From an uncultured Mycoplasmatota bacterium (GTDB taxonomy: Bacteria; Bacillota_I; Bacilli_A; RF39; UBA660), in NCBI GenBank assembly GCA_900547225.1, contig URFW01000005.1, positions 1-64,000 on the forward strand: 64,000 bases of DNA, given 5' to 3'. A program made the translations under genes and the position numbers. The notes below the pieces were generated by a model. The model was not told where the DNA came from. It ran no database searches and saw only the letters and a list, made by a program, of their open reading frames with translations. Below are positions 42,594-51,377 of this stretch, in pieces; position 1 is the stretch's first letter; every line of letters starts with the position of its first letter.

Positions 42594-44414
42594 ATGAATG
42601 CATTAGAAATTATTTTGTTACCATTTACTTTTATATATAAAGGTTTTATAACTGTTTTACTATTACCATACTATTTTATCGTTGGAATTGGTAAAGTTTT
42701 TGGTATTGATGGTAAAAAAAGCAAGAAAATAAGCGTAGTTTCTGAAAAGAAAAATGGTGAACAGGTTAAAGTTGTTAAAAATGTTAAATCTGCATTTGAT
42801 ACACCAGTTGCTCCAAAACCGGAGACAGATATAAATAAAATTAATGAAAAAAAGCAAAAAGATAAGTTAAAAAGACAAAAAGAATTTGAAAAATTAGTTG
42901 CTAAAGCAAGAGCTGAAGAAGCTAAAAGAATAAAAGAACAAGAAAAAATAAGAAAAGAAAACGAAAAAAGAGAAAAACAAAGAATTGAAAAAGAATTTGA
43001 AAGAAGAAAAAAAGAAGAAGCAATAGAAAAAGCGCAGGAAAAAAGAAAAGAAGAACTATTAAAAGAAGGAAAACCAATTAGTTTTTCAGACAAGGTAAAA
43101 GCACTGTATAAAAAATTAACTTATAATAAAAATGCTGAGTTAGAATTAGAGGCGAAAAAGAACGTTTTAAATGAACAATTTAGCGATAAGAATAATCAGG
43201 CTGCGCGTCTTTCCCACCCACTAGTATTTGATTATATGGCTCGTAATCCTAAGGGGGAACTTGAAAGGGGGAAAATTGAGGCCTTATCTAGAGTTGATGT
43301 TCATTCATTTTTACTAGCAGAAGGTTACGAAGTATATGATATCACGGCTGCTAAGGCTAAACGTAATATAATAACTTATAAAATGAAGAAAAATAGACTT
43401 ATATTTTATTTATCACAGTTATCTGCTTACTTAAAATCAGGAATTGCTCTTGCTGAAGCTGTTAAAATTCTAGATGAACAATCAAAAAAAGTAAACGAAA
43501 AAAAAGCTTGGAGAGCGGTTTATTATGATCTATCAATGGGTGATGTATTATCTCTTGCAATGGAAAAAAGAGGTAGTACGTTTCCAAGATTGTTAATTAA
43601 TATGATAAAGACAGCAGAAATGACTGGAAATCTTCCGGAAACATTAGATGATATGGTTGAATATTATAGTGAATCTGAGTCAACTAAAAGGCAAATGAAA
43701 TCCGCAATGATGTATCCTACCATTGTTTCCGTATTTGCTGTTGTTGTTATAACATTTATATTGATGTGGGTAGTTCCTCAGTTTGTTGATATATATGCAG
43801 ACTTAGGTAGTGATATTCCAACTATTACGAAGGTTGTTATATCAATTAGTGACTTTCTTAAAAATTATCTAATTTATATATTACTTGGAATAATAATATT
43901 TATAATAATATATTTATTCTTATATAAAAACGTTAAAGCATTTAGAAAGACAATGCAAGAGTTTGCTATGCATCTTCCTGTATTTGGAAATATTATAAAA
44001 TATAATGAAGTAACAATTTTTGCTAAAACATTTGCAAATCTTATTAATCATAATGTATTTATAACGGATTCAATTGATGTTTTAAGTAAAATAACCGATA
44101 ATGAAGTATATAAAAAATTAATTTTTGATACTGCTAAAAATCTAACAAAGGGTGATTCCATATCAAAGGCATTTAAAGATCATTGGGCTTTCCCTAATAT
44201 AGCATATCAAATGCTTTTAACTGGAGAAAGAACTGGTAGATTAGGTCCAATGATGGAAAGGGTATCTGATTATTATCAAGAACAACATAGAACCCTTATA
44301 AATCAAATGAAAGCGTTAATAGAACCTGTAATGATCGTTACTTTAGCTGTTATTGTTGGTGGTATATTACTTGCAGTTATAATTCCTATGTATGGAATGT
44401 ATGATGCTTTATAG
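42594..44414 (+). CDS. pilC: Type IV pilus/type II secretion inner membrane protein PilC (GspF)
   Basis: 606 aa, longer than the usual about 400. Two T2SF domains (about 275-400 and 475-600) carry the family signatures: YLKSGIALAEAVKIL, LINMIKTAEMTGNLPETL and MLLTGERTGRLGPMM. Each ends in a membrane hairpin or helix. Ahead of this is an unusual extension: hydrophobic helices at about 1-40, then a highly charged coiled coil at about 75-160 (KIRKENEKREKQRIEKEF). PilC is the membrane platform moved by the PilB ATPase during pilus assembly. ATG 42594 has AAGGTG upstream. Confidence 0.92.
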   Translation: MNALEIILLPFTFIYKGFITVLLLPYYFIVGIGKVFGIDGKKSKKISVVSEKKNGEQVKVVKNVKSAFDTPVAPKPETDINKINEKKQKDKLKRQKEFEKLVAKARAEEAKRIKEQEKIRKENEKREKQRIEKEFERRKKEEAIEKAQEKRKEELLKEGKPISFSDKVKALYKKLTYNKNAELELEAKKNVLNEQFSDKNNQAARLSHPLVFDYMARNPKGELERGKIEALSRVDVHSFLLAEGYEVYDITAAKAKRNIITYKMKKNRLIFYLSQLSAYLKSGIALAEAVKILDEQSKKVNEKKAWRAVYYDLSMGDVLSLAMEKRGSTFPRLLINMIKTAEMTGNLPETLDDMVEYYSESESTKRQMKSAMMYPTIVSVFAVVVITFILMWVVPQFVDIYADLGSDIPTITKVVISISDFLKNYLIYILLGIIIFIIIYLFLYKNVKAFRKTMQEFAMHLPVFGNIIKYNEVTIFAKTFANLINHNVFITDSIDVLSKITDNEVYKKLIFDTAKNLTKGDSISKAFKDHWAFPNIAYQMLLTGERTGRLGPMMERVSDYYQEQHRTLINQMKALIEPVMIVTLAVIVGGILLAVIIPMYGMYDAL

Positions 44415-44426
44415 AAAGGAGTTTTC

Positions 44427-45215
44427 ATGAGTTTACATATATTTAATTGTGTAATGATATTTATAATTGGACTTGTGTTTGGATCATTTTATAACGTAGT
44501 TGGATATCGTCTTCCAAATAAGATGTCAATTGTGTTTCCCCAATCACATTGTCCAAATTGTAACCATAAATTAAATTTTTATGAATTGATACCGGTTTTA
44601 TCTTATATATTTTTAGGGGGTAAATGCAAGAAATGCAAATGCAAAATATCTTTCTTTTATCCATTTTTTGAACTTTTAACAGGCATTTTATTTTTGCTTT
44701 GTTACTTGAACTTTGGCATTAATATTGAATTTTTTATTGCGGTAACGTTTGTTTCTGTACTTATAATAATAAGCATTAGTGATATAAAATACTATATAAT
44801 TCCTGATGAAGTGCTAATTGTTGGAACGATTATTATTTTAATATTATTTGGTATTAATACATATTTAAATGATTTAGGAGTAGTAAAAGGATTAATAATG
44901 CCAATCTTAAATGGTATTGGCTCATTTGCTATACTTTATTTATTTAAATGCCTTGGAGACTTGATGTTTAAAAAGGAGAGTTTAGGCGGTGGTGATATTA
45001 AATTATTATTCTTTATTGGACTTACACTTGGATTTGATATGTCAATTGTGACAATATTCATGGCATCTTTTATTGCTCTACCACTTTCCGTAATAAGTTT
45101 AATAAAAAATAATAATAACGTATTGCCTTTTGGACCATACCTGTCTATCGCTGCGGTTATTGTCTTACTGCTAAAATTAAATTTAAATATGATACTTGAA
45201 TTTTTTACAAAATAA
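44427..45215 (+). CDS. pilD: Prepilin peptidase (A24)
   Basis: 262 aa, eight hydrophobic helices. The N-terminal zinc-type cysteines are CPNC...CKKCKC (methyltransferase domain), preceded by GSFYNVVGYRLP. The aspartyl protease residues are in SDIKYYIIPD and GGGDIKL (the GxGD-type motif). It cuts prepilin signals after Gly and methylates the new N-terminus; substrates in this window would be the products at 2323, 46646, 47151 and perhaps 32147. AAAGGAG precedes ATG, 12 bases after pilC. Confidence 0.95.
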   Translation: MSLHIFNCVMIFIIGLVFGSFYNVVGYRLPNKMSIVFPQSHCPNCNHKLNFYELIPVLSYIFLGGKCKKCKCKISFFYPFFELLTGILFLLCYLNFGINIEFFIAVTFVSVLIIISISDIKYYIIPDEVLIVGTIIILILFGINTYLNDLGVVKGLIMPILNGIGSFAILYLFKCLGDLMFKKESLGGGDIKLLFFIGLTLGFDMSIVTIFMASFIALPLSVISLIKNNNNVLPFGPYLSIAAVIVLLLKLNLNMILEFFTK

Positions 45216-45249
45216 AAACCATGAATACTAATCATTCACGGTTTTTTTA
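45213..45249 (+). terminator. Bidirectional terminator between pilD and pilB
   Basis: AAAACCATGAAT pairs imperfectly with ATTCACGGTTTT; T runs on both strands. Confidence 0.65.
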
Positions 45250-46533
45250 TATATCTAACATTTCGGTATCACCATTATTAATGTTATTTTGTAAATTTAA
45301 TGAATTATTACTATTATTATTTTGGGAACCCATTACGATTTTAACTGATTCGTCATCAAGCTCAACCAATCTTAATATCTCTTCAATTGTTGTTTTATTT
45401 TGCAATACTTTTTGAAGACCATCTTGTAAAAGAGTAGTGGTATCACCAGTATAAACTAGCTTTCTTAATTCTTCTTTTGAAACCCCATTTGATATGGCAT
45501 CTCTTATTTCTTGCGATATTACCAAAACTTCATGAATAGCAATACGTCCTTTATAACCTTTAACACATTTATCACAGCCCTCTGCGTAAGCAAGTTCAGT
45601 TACATCAATTCCTAAGTTAGCTTTAATTAACTTTCTTTCATAGTCTATTGCGGGTCTTTTTTTTATGCAATAAGGGCATATTCTTCTGGCTAATTTTTGT
45701 GATACAATACCATTTAATGAACTAGCAAGCAAATAGGTTTCAACATCCATATCTCTTAAACGTTCGATTGTATTAAGAGCATTGTTTGTATGCAGTGTAG
45801 ATAATACTAAGTGTCCAGTTATAGATGCTCTAACTGCTATTTTTGCAGTTTCATCATCACGAATCTCTCCAATCATTATTATATCCGGATCCTGACGCAA
45901 TATTGAACGTAGTACTTCTGCAAATGTAAGCCCTATTTCACTATTAACTTGTATTTGATTAATTCCTTCTATACTCATTTCTACTGGATCTTCAACCGTA
46001 ACTAAATTAACTTCTGGTGTATTAAGAGTTTGAAGTATCGAATATACGGTGGTTGATTTACCGGTTCCAGTAGCTCCAGTTACAAGTATTATCCCGTTTG
46101 GTTCTTTTATTAGTTCTTTTATTTTTCTTAAATTGTTAGGAGAAAATCCTAGCGAATCAAGTCCCTTTAATGATGCCGAATAGTCAAGTATACGTATAAC
46201 TATTTTCTCACCTTCATTGGTTGGAAGTGATGAAACACGCATATCAAGGTTAATATCTTTTATGGTGGTTTTAATTGCACCATCTTGAGGTAGTCTAGAT
46301 TCAGTAATATCCATTCCAGATATTATCTTTATACGTGCTATTAAATTTTTGCGAATATTGGGAGGAATTATTGTATAATCGATTAAAACACCATCAATCC
46401 TAAATCTTACCTTTACGGTTTTTTCAGTAGGATCAAAATGAATATCACTAGCACCTGCTTCTGCTGCTGTATAAATAATTTCGTTTACTATTTCTGTTAT
46501 AGGTAACTTAGTAAAATCAATTTGTTTTAACAT
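45247..46533 (-). CDS. pilB: Pilus assembly ATPase PilB/GspE (ComGA-like)
   Basis: 428 aa, short like ComGA, lacking the large N1 domain of PilB proteins. Start IVNEIIYTAAEAGASDIHFDP (N2 domain), Walker A GATGTGKST (about 152-160), Asp box VEDPVE, Walker B IIMIGEIRDDETA, and His box THLVLSTLHTNNA-like sequence. A four-cysteine zinc site (CPYC...CDKC) lies near the C-terminus. It powers pilus subunit assembly on PilC. It is convergent with pilC-pilD and divergent from the prepilin genes, an unusual arrangement. GGGAGCG precedes ATG. Confidence 0.95.
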   Translation of the reverse strand: MLKQIDFTKLPITEIVNEIIYTAAEAGASDIHFDPTEKTVKVRFRIDGVLIDYTIIPPNIRKNLIARIKIISGMDITESRLPQDGAIKTTIKDINLDMRVSSLPTNEGEKIVIRILDYSASLKGLDSLGFSPNNLRKIKELIKEPNGIILVTGATGTGKSTTVYSILQTLNTPEVNLVTVEDPVEMSIEGINQIQVNSEIGLTFAEVLRSILRQDPDIIMIGEIRDDETAKIAVRASITGHLVLSTLHTNNALNTIERLRDMDVETYLLASSLNGIVSQKLARRICPYCIKKRPAIDYERKLIKANLGIDVTELAYAEGCDKCVKGYKGRIAIHEVLVISQEIRDAISNGVSKEELRKLVYTGDTTTLLQDGLQKVLQNKTTIEEILRLVELDDESVKIVMGSQNNNSNNSLNLQNNINNGDTEMLDI

Positions 46534-46645
46534 ATAAATCGCTCCCTTAATATTCTTTTCATTCTTTTATCATTACCCTAGATTTTATTATAATAATATT
46601 ATATAATATATTTTAGAAGATAGCAATAAAGAAAAGGTGAGAAAT

Positions 46646-47158
46646 ATGAAAAAGAATGTCAAGGGTTTCTTTTTAGCAGAGACTATTGTTATGATAGCCT
46701 TAGTAACTGCTATTATGGCTTTTGTTTATCCAAACATATCAAAACTTTATAATAATTATGTAAATAAAACCAAATATTATGATCAAACAGAAGATGTTTT
46801 AACATTAAGATCAATATATGAAAGAGATAGATTTGATGGTGGATATATTGATAGCAAAACCAATAATGGTTGCAAAGAAATTGATGATAAAATAACAATT
46901 GATACGGGAATTTTTCTGTTTGATATAGATAGTGATTTAAAAGAATTATACATTACGTCATACATGAGCTCACCTAGTGATAATAATTATAATTTTAACA
47001 GATATTTAAAAAGATTTAAAAAAACTAATTTTGACAGTTCCGCATACAGATTAATAGGCGTATTTGATAATGGAAATGAAAAAAGATATGCATCAATAAA
47101 AATAGATAATCCTAATCCTACAAGGGATTGTAATTTAGGAGGGGATGGTAGTGAATAA
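46646..47158 (+). CDS. Prepilin-like protein
   Basis: 170 aa; ATG 46646 after AAGGTGAG. Class III signal KKNVKGFFLAETIVMIALV, with cleavage after Gly and Glu at +5, followed by a hydrophobic helix to about residue 30 and a long N-terminal alpha helix. The globular part has two cysteines (NNGCKEID and RDCNLGG) and many Asp/Asn. It overlaps the next prepilin gene by 8 bases, so they should be made together. Size and place resemble the minor pseudopilins of ComG-type operons. The promoter is probably in the AT-rich gap with pilB. Confidence 0.85.
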   Translation: MKKNVKGFFLAETIVMIALVTAIMAFVYPNISKLYNNYVNKTKYYDQTEDVLTLRSIYERDRFDGGYIDSKTNNGCKEIDDKITIDTGIFLFDIDSDLKELYITSYMSSPSDNNYNFNRYLKRFKKTNFDSSAYRLIGVFDNGNEKRYASIKIDNPNPTRDCNLGGDGSE

Positions 47159-48284
47159 ACTTAATAACAAAGGTGTTACTCTAGTGGAACTTATAGTTAG
47201 CTTTGCAATAGTTGGAGTAGCTATAATATATTTTTTTCAAACACTTTCTACGGTTAAAAAAATTTATAGCGACGCAAGAAATGAAACTAATTTTTACGTA
47301 AAAAAAGATTATGATTTTAGATTAATAAAAGCTTATTTGGATAGCAAAGCCGATCCTTTTAAAAACATGGCAGGTAGTTACGAATGTAAGGATGTTCCTG
47401 GTAATTTAAGTTGCACTAATTTTGAAGTTTCTTCTAAAGATGATTTACTTATGTATTCTAAAATAATAGTTAATTATAAAAATAATAAAAGCATAAGTTT
47501 TCATTATTTTAATGAAAACGCAAACATTAATTCAGGAGCCTTAAACTTTGGGAAAAAAGTTGTTGTAAACGGAAATGAGCTAGGATACGTTATAGGTGAA
47601 ACCGATGATAAACTAACGGTTATAGCAAGCAATGTAATAGAAGGCTCTGAAACCGGATTTTATGATGGTCAAAGCAATCAAAAGTCAGTTTATTGGGGAA
47701 ATAGTAATAAATGTGAAACATCACCTATACAAACTGATAACAAAGTATTTGGTTCTAAATACCCAGCAACCGTATATGGTAAAAGAGTACTTGAATACTT
47801 AAGATCTGACGAACATCGTTGTATCGGGACAAGTACTTTATGTATTAAAGAAGATTATGAAGAAAGTAGAATTAAGCCTCATGAATATCTTGAAAACTAC
47901 AAAAATACGCTCGCAAATAAATATAACATAAGCAGTAATATAGATGATGTTACAATACTTGATTTTGAAATGCTTAATAATATTAATAAAACCGTTAATT
48001 TTGCTTCTTTTAAGTTAAATATTCCTAATTTAAATACTTCAAATATATCATGTGATTGGGATAATGAAATATGTAACAAGGCATTAGATATACTTTATGA
48101 AGGCAGTAATAATTATTGGACGGCGATTGCTAAAGATTGTGGCTATTTGTATTACGTTGATACTAGTAAAAGAGAATTTGCTTCTGAAATAGCCAATTAT
48201 AATCATTTCTTACATAAAAAAGATTATTCAGTTCGTCCAGTTATTATATTAAATAAAGATGGCTTGACATACGAACTTCAATAA
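47151..48284 (+). CDS. Prepilin-like protein with large C-terminal domain
   Basis: 377 aa from GTG 47151, 6 bases after AGGAGGGG; ATG 47145 overlaps that site. Class III signal NNKGVTLVELIVSFAIVG with Glu at +5. The globular part is large: a first beta region (about 95-160), then the domain also found in the genes at 1 and 2323 (GYVIGETDDKLTVIA, VYWGNSNKC, KYPATVYG, YLENYKNTLANK, and the end YSVRPVIILNKDG). Six cysteines are spread through it. A pseudopilin is likely, perhaps a tip subunit. Confidence 0.83.
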   Translation: MNKLNNKGVTLVELIVSFAIVGVAIIYFFQTLSTVKKIYSDARNETNFYVKKDYDFRLIKAYLDSKADPFKNMAGSYECKDVPGNLSCTNFEVSSKDDLLMYSKIIVNYKNNKSISFHYFNENANINSGALNFGKKVVVNGNELGYVIGETDDKLTVIASNVIEGSETGFYDGQSNQKSVYWGNSNKCETSPIQTDNKVFGSKYPATVYGKRVLEYLRSDEHRCIGTSTLCIKEDYEESRIKPHEYLENYKNTLANKYNISSNIDDVTILDFEMLNNINKTVNFASFKLNIPNLNTSNISCDWDNEICNKALDILYEGSNNYWTAIAKDCGYLYYVDTSKREFASEIANYNHFLHKKDYSVRPVIILNKDGLTYELQ

Positions 48285-48287
48285 TGA

Positions 48288-49160
48288 TTAGAACAACCTA
48301 AAGATAAGATACTTTAAATATCTTATCTTTTTATTATCAATCATAGACATGCTTTGCATTTGAATACATAACCCGCCAAAATTTAAAAAATAATATGCTA
48401 AAAAAATTTTTATATATATATTTACATTTAAATTTGATAATTTTATAATTCCTCCGGTCATTTCAAGTAATCCATTTATTACGCAACTTGCAAGTTCTGA
48501 TAAATCCAATATATGACTAACAAGTGAAACTAATATATTAAATATTACAACTATTCCAAATATTAATAATAGAGCGTTTATACTTTCTTTAATAGATGAT
48601 GTAATATTTGTTATAAGATTAGTATTTTTGATGTTTATAATTTTTTTTTTACTATTTTTAAAATTATTTTTATTTAAATATATTTTTATTAATGTACTTA
48701 TAAATAGCATTATAAATAATACAAATCCTATTTTTACGTTATTAAATACACCAACGCCAACACCTGCAACAATAAATAGCGGATTTATAAAATGGGTGGA
48801 ACATAAAAGTGCTTCTGCCTCTTTTTTATTTATTAAACCACTATTTAAATAATTATTTATATACATAGCAGAGCTTGGACTTCCGGTTATTAAAGATATA
48901 ATAAAAAGTTCCATTGTAGAGTTGCTAAAGTTAAACTTTTTAAATAAAAATGCTTTTATTTTTTTAGGAATTATTAGATAAACATTACTTTTTATTAATA
49001 TGTTACCAATTACCATGGTTGGAAATAATGATGGAAAAATTTTTTTTATGAACATCAGTGATGATGAGTTTACGCTTTTAATTATTATATTTGAATTAAA
49101 TAATATTAGAAGTTCTAATATTATAAATATATAAATTATAATTATATTTTTTTTATTCAT
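48288..49160 (-). CDS. ylbJ: Sporulation membrane protein YlbJ (SpoVV)
   Basis: 290 aa with eight to nine hydrophobic helices; shorter than B. subtilis YlbJ (about 400). Nucleoside-recognition-type (Gate) motifs: FPSLFPTMVIGNIL near the start, SLITGSPSSAMYINNYLNSG (about 90-109) and CSTHFINPLFIVAGVGVG (about 118-135). In B. subtilis, YlbJ (SpoVV) moves dipicolinic acid across the outer forespore membrane. Minus strand, convergent with the prepilin pair. The ATG has no clear ribosome site upstream. Confidence 0.88.
   Translation of the reverse strand: MNKKNIIIIYIFIILELLILFNSNIIIKSVNSSSLMFIKKIFPSLFPTMVIGNILIKSNVYLIIPKKIKAFLFKKFNFSNSTMELFIISLITGSPSSAMYINNYLNSGLINKKEAEALLCSTHFINPLFIVAGVGVGVFNNVKIGFVLFIMLFISTLIKIYLNKNNFKNSKKKIINIKNTNLITNITSSIKESINALLLIFGIVVIFNILVSLVSHILDLSELASCVINGLLEMTGGIIKLSNLNVNIYIKIFLAYYFLNFGGLCIQMQSMSMIDNKKIRYLKYLIFRLF
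48299..48334 (+). terminator. Terminator between prepilin and ylbJ
   Basis: AAAGATAAGATA pairs with TATCTTATCTTT, A and T runs on either side; overlaps the end of convergent ylbJ. Confidence 0.75.
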
Positions 49161-49244
49161 ATTAAAATATATTTTAAAATTATAGATTAAATGATTAAAA
49201 TGTGTTAAAATGATACATGTAAAGTAGTAAGAGTGAGGTAAAAA

Positions 49245-50657
49245 ATGAAAAAAGAAGAAAAAAAATCGGTTGGAAGGCCTAGGCTTGCTGATGAAGCAAC
49301 TAAGAAAAGGGCTCTTCTTATAATTTTAATAACATTAATTGTTACGATAGTTTTTATAACATTAGGAATAAGTATACTATCAAAAAGTATTAATCCAAAT
49401 AAAATAAAGGGTGCTAGTGTTGCTATGTCTAGTAACGTCCAAACGTATTCACTTGTTAATGAAACAAAGGATCAAAAACCAAATATTTGTCATATTAGTT
49501 TAGCTGGTCTTTCAAAAAACAAAGTAAAATATCAAGTTAGATGTCAAGCAAACGCAAGACCAATATCAATTAGAATTAGATCTAATGGCAAAGAGTATAT
49601 TATGTTAAATGGTTTTGATCACCATAATGGTTTTTTTTATACTGGAACGTATAATGTGCCAGGGGGCGTTAGTAAGGATGCTAGGCTGGTATTAAAATAT
49701 AAAAATGATAGTGAAACTTTAATCCAAAGAACATACAGAGTATATAAAAATGGCAAGCTTAATGCCGGGCCAATAGTACCTGCTAGAAACTCTAAAAAAG
49801 TGCCTAGTAATAAATGTTATATTGGTGTTTCAAACATAAAATATAATTCATTTAATTGGATTTTAAAATGTGATAGCGGTGCAAAGCCTAAAAGCATTAG
49901 ACTTACTACTACTAAAGGCGGTATTTCAGGCGCCGAGGTTGATATTGTAAAAAACGGATTTGATAATGATTATGGTATTAAAACAAGAGGAGTTTATAAA
50001 ACAAGTGTATCTCCAAAAACAAACTATACTTTGGTTTTATATTTTGCTTCTGGAAAATATGGTTATTACAAAACAACCATTGCTTTTAAAACGTTAGCTC
50101 GTCCTACAACAACCAGTATTACGACTGGAAAGCTTGTGTATCCATTACCAAAGGGAATTGGAAAATGGAGTGATGGTACAAAATATTCAAAAGACCATTT
50201 ACATTATAGTAGTGGAAAATGGCATGGTGGTAATGATATATCAGTTAAAACTGGAACGAGTGTATATGCAATGGATGGTGGAACAGTTGTAATGGGAGAT
50301 ATAACAAGAAACAAAAAATGCGAATCATATGGCTTTTGTGGTGGTGGTTACTCACACTTTGGAAAATTTATTTTACTAAAACATAAAAAGAATAATAAAA
50401 TCTTTTATACCGCATATGCGCATTTAAGTAAAGTATTAGTATCTGTTGGAGATACTGTTAAACAAGGACAAAAAATAGGTGAAACTGGAAATACTGGTAA
50501 TTCATCTGGACCTCATTTACATATTGGAATGTCATATGGTAAATATGATAATAACGGATACCCGATATATAATAAAAACGTTATATCTGCCTATGATTAT
50601 ATAAGTGGATCAAAAAAGGGAAAATCTTATATAAAAGATAAAGGTAAAAACTATTAA
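49245..50657 (+). CDS. M23 (LytM) family peptidase with VGRPRLAD motif
   Basis: 470 aa; GAGGT precedes ATG 49245. Order: cytoplasmic tail with SVGRPRLADEATKKRA (about 8-23), one membrane helix (about 24-45), two extracellular modules (about 80-165 and 185-290), each opened by cysteines exactly 17 residues apart, then the LytM domain (about 305-455). Zinc ligands are visible: His and Asp in WHGGNDIS, and HLHIG near residue 425. It should cut peptidoglycan cross-links outside the membrane. The tail motif and modules are shared with the genes at 869 and 1929. Own terminator. Confidence 0.88.
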   Translation: MKKEEKKSVGRPRLADEATKKRALLIILITLIVTIVFITLGISILSKSINPNKIKGASVAMSSNVQTYSLVNETKDQKPNICHISLAGLSKNKVKYQVRCQANARPISIRIRSNGKEYIMLNGFDHHNGFFYTGTYNVPGGVSKDARLVLKYKNDSETLIQRTYRVYKNGKLNAGPIVPARNSKKVPSNKCYIGVSNIKYNSFNWILKCDSGAKPKSIRLTTTKGGISGAEVDIVKNGFDNDYGIKTRGVYKTSVSPKTNYTLVLYFASGKYGYYKTTIAFKTLARPTTTSITTGKLVYPLPKGIGKWSDGTKYSKDHLHYSSGKWHGGNDISVKTGTSVYAMDGGTVVMGDITRNKKCESYGFCGGGYSHFGKFILLKHKKNNKIFYTAYAHLSKVLVSVGDTVKQGQKIGETGNTGNSSGPHLHIGMSYGKYDNNGYPIYNKNVISAYDYISGSKKGKSYIKDKGKNY

Positions 50658-50659
50658 TA

Positions 50660-50692
50660 TTACTTAGCAAATAAAATGCTAAGTTTTTTTTG
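50660..50692 (+). terminator. Rho-independent terminator
   Basis: ACTTAGCA/TGCTAAGT stem with eight T, after the M23 gene. Confidence 0.85.
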
Positions 50693-50743
50693 TAATTTAA
50701 TTGCTTTGACATTAGTAAAATGTAATGGAGGAGAATATTTAAT

Positions 50744-51298
50744 ATGAATGAAAATAAATCTAAATTAATAGTTTTTTCATCAGATGTTTCAGAAAAGATA
50801 GGCGATATTACATACGTTAAATTTTTAAATCCTAATAGTGCCGTTTTTTATAATCCACTAATTGCACCTAAATATTTTAATAATTACATTATGGAAAATG
50901 GTATAGAAAAAGCATACGTAATTAAAGATGATAGTATTTTAGAAAAATATAGCAACTACGTTTATACATTTTCTCCCAATAAGGGTATATATAATGTAAA
51001 TAAAGGCATAGAAGTTGTTAGAAAATACATTTTATTAGTAGATAGTGGTATGGAAATAAAGATAGATTTACCTATGTATTCATATGTTTTTAAAGAAGGT
51101 AAATTTTTTATTAAAAAAATAAGTAGAAAAACAGATAAAGATGGGTATTGTTATGTGGGTGATAAAGAAAATATTAATGAAAATCTAAAAAAGATTATGA
51201 TTCCGGTATATGAAGCTATTGATGGCATTTTAAGTGTTAATGAATATGGTTTTAATTGCAAGATAAAAACAAAGAAATATGAGCCTAAAAGAAGATAA
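50744..51298 (+). CDS. Hypothetical protein upstream of mutS
   Basis: 184 aa; GGAGGAG precedes ATG 50744. No signal or membrane helix. Mixed alpha/beta appearance (KLIVFSSDVSEKIGDITYVKF, KYILLVDSGMEIKIDLPMYSYVF). C-terminal tail basic (KIKTKKYEPKRR). A TTGACA lies upstream at 50707-50712 but without a fitting -10. Own terminator, so probably monocistronic. I recognise no family. Confidence 0.65.
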   Translation: MNENKSKLIVFSSDVSEKIGDITYVKFLNPNSAVFYNPLIAPKYFNNYIMENGIEKAYVIKDDSILEKYSNYVYTFSPNKGIYNVNKGIEVVRKYILLVDSGMEIKIDLPMYSYVFKEGKFFIKKISRKTDKDGYCYVGDKENINENLKKIMIPVYEAIDGILSVNEYGFNCKIKTKKYEPKRR

Positions 51299-51312
51299 CA
51301 ATTATCTAAAGT

Positions 51313-51342
51313 TTAAAGTCATTAATTAATGGCTTTTTTTTC
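51313..51342 (+). terminator. Rho-independent terminator
   Basis: AAAGTCAT/ATGGCTTT stem (one G-U) and T run. Confidence 0.75.
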
Positions 51343-51377
51343 CAATTTATTATATAATAACTACTAGGTGATTTAAA

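Noticed and set aside
42671..43093. 140-codon minus-strand ORF opposite pilC
   Set aside because: Serine/phenylalanine-rich shadow of the Lys/Glu coiled coil on the plus strand; no start signals.
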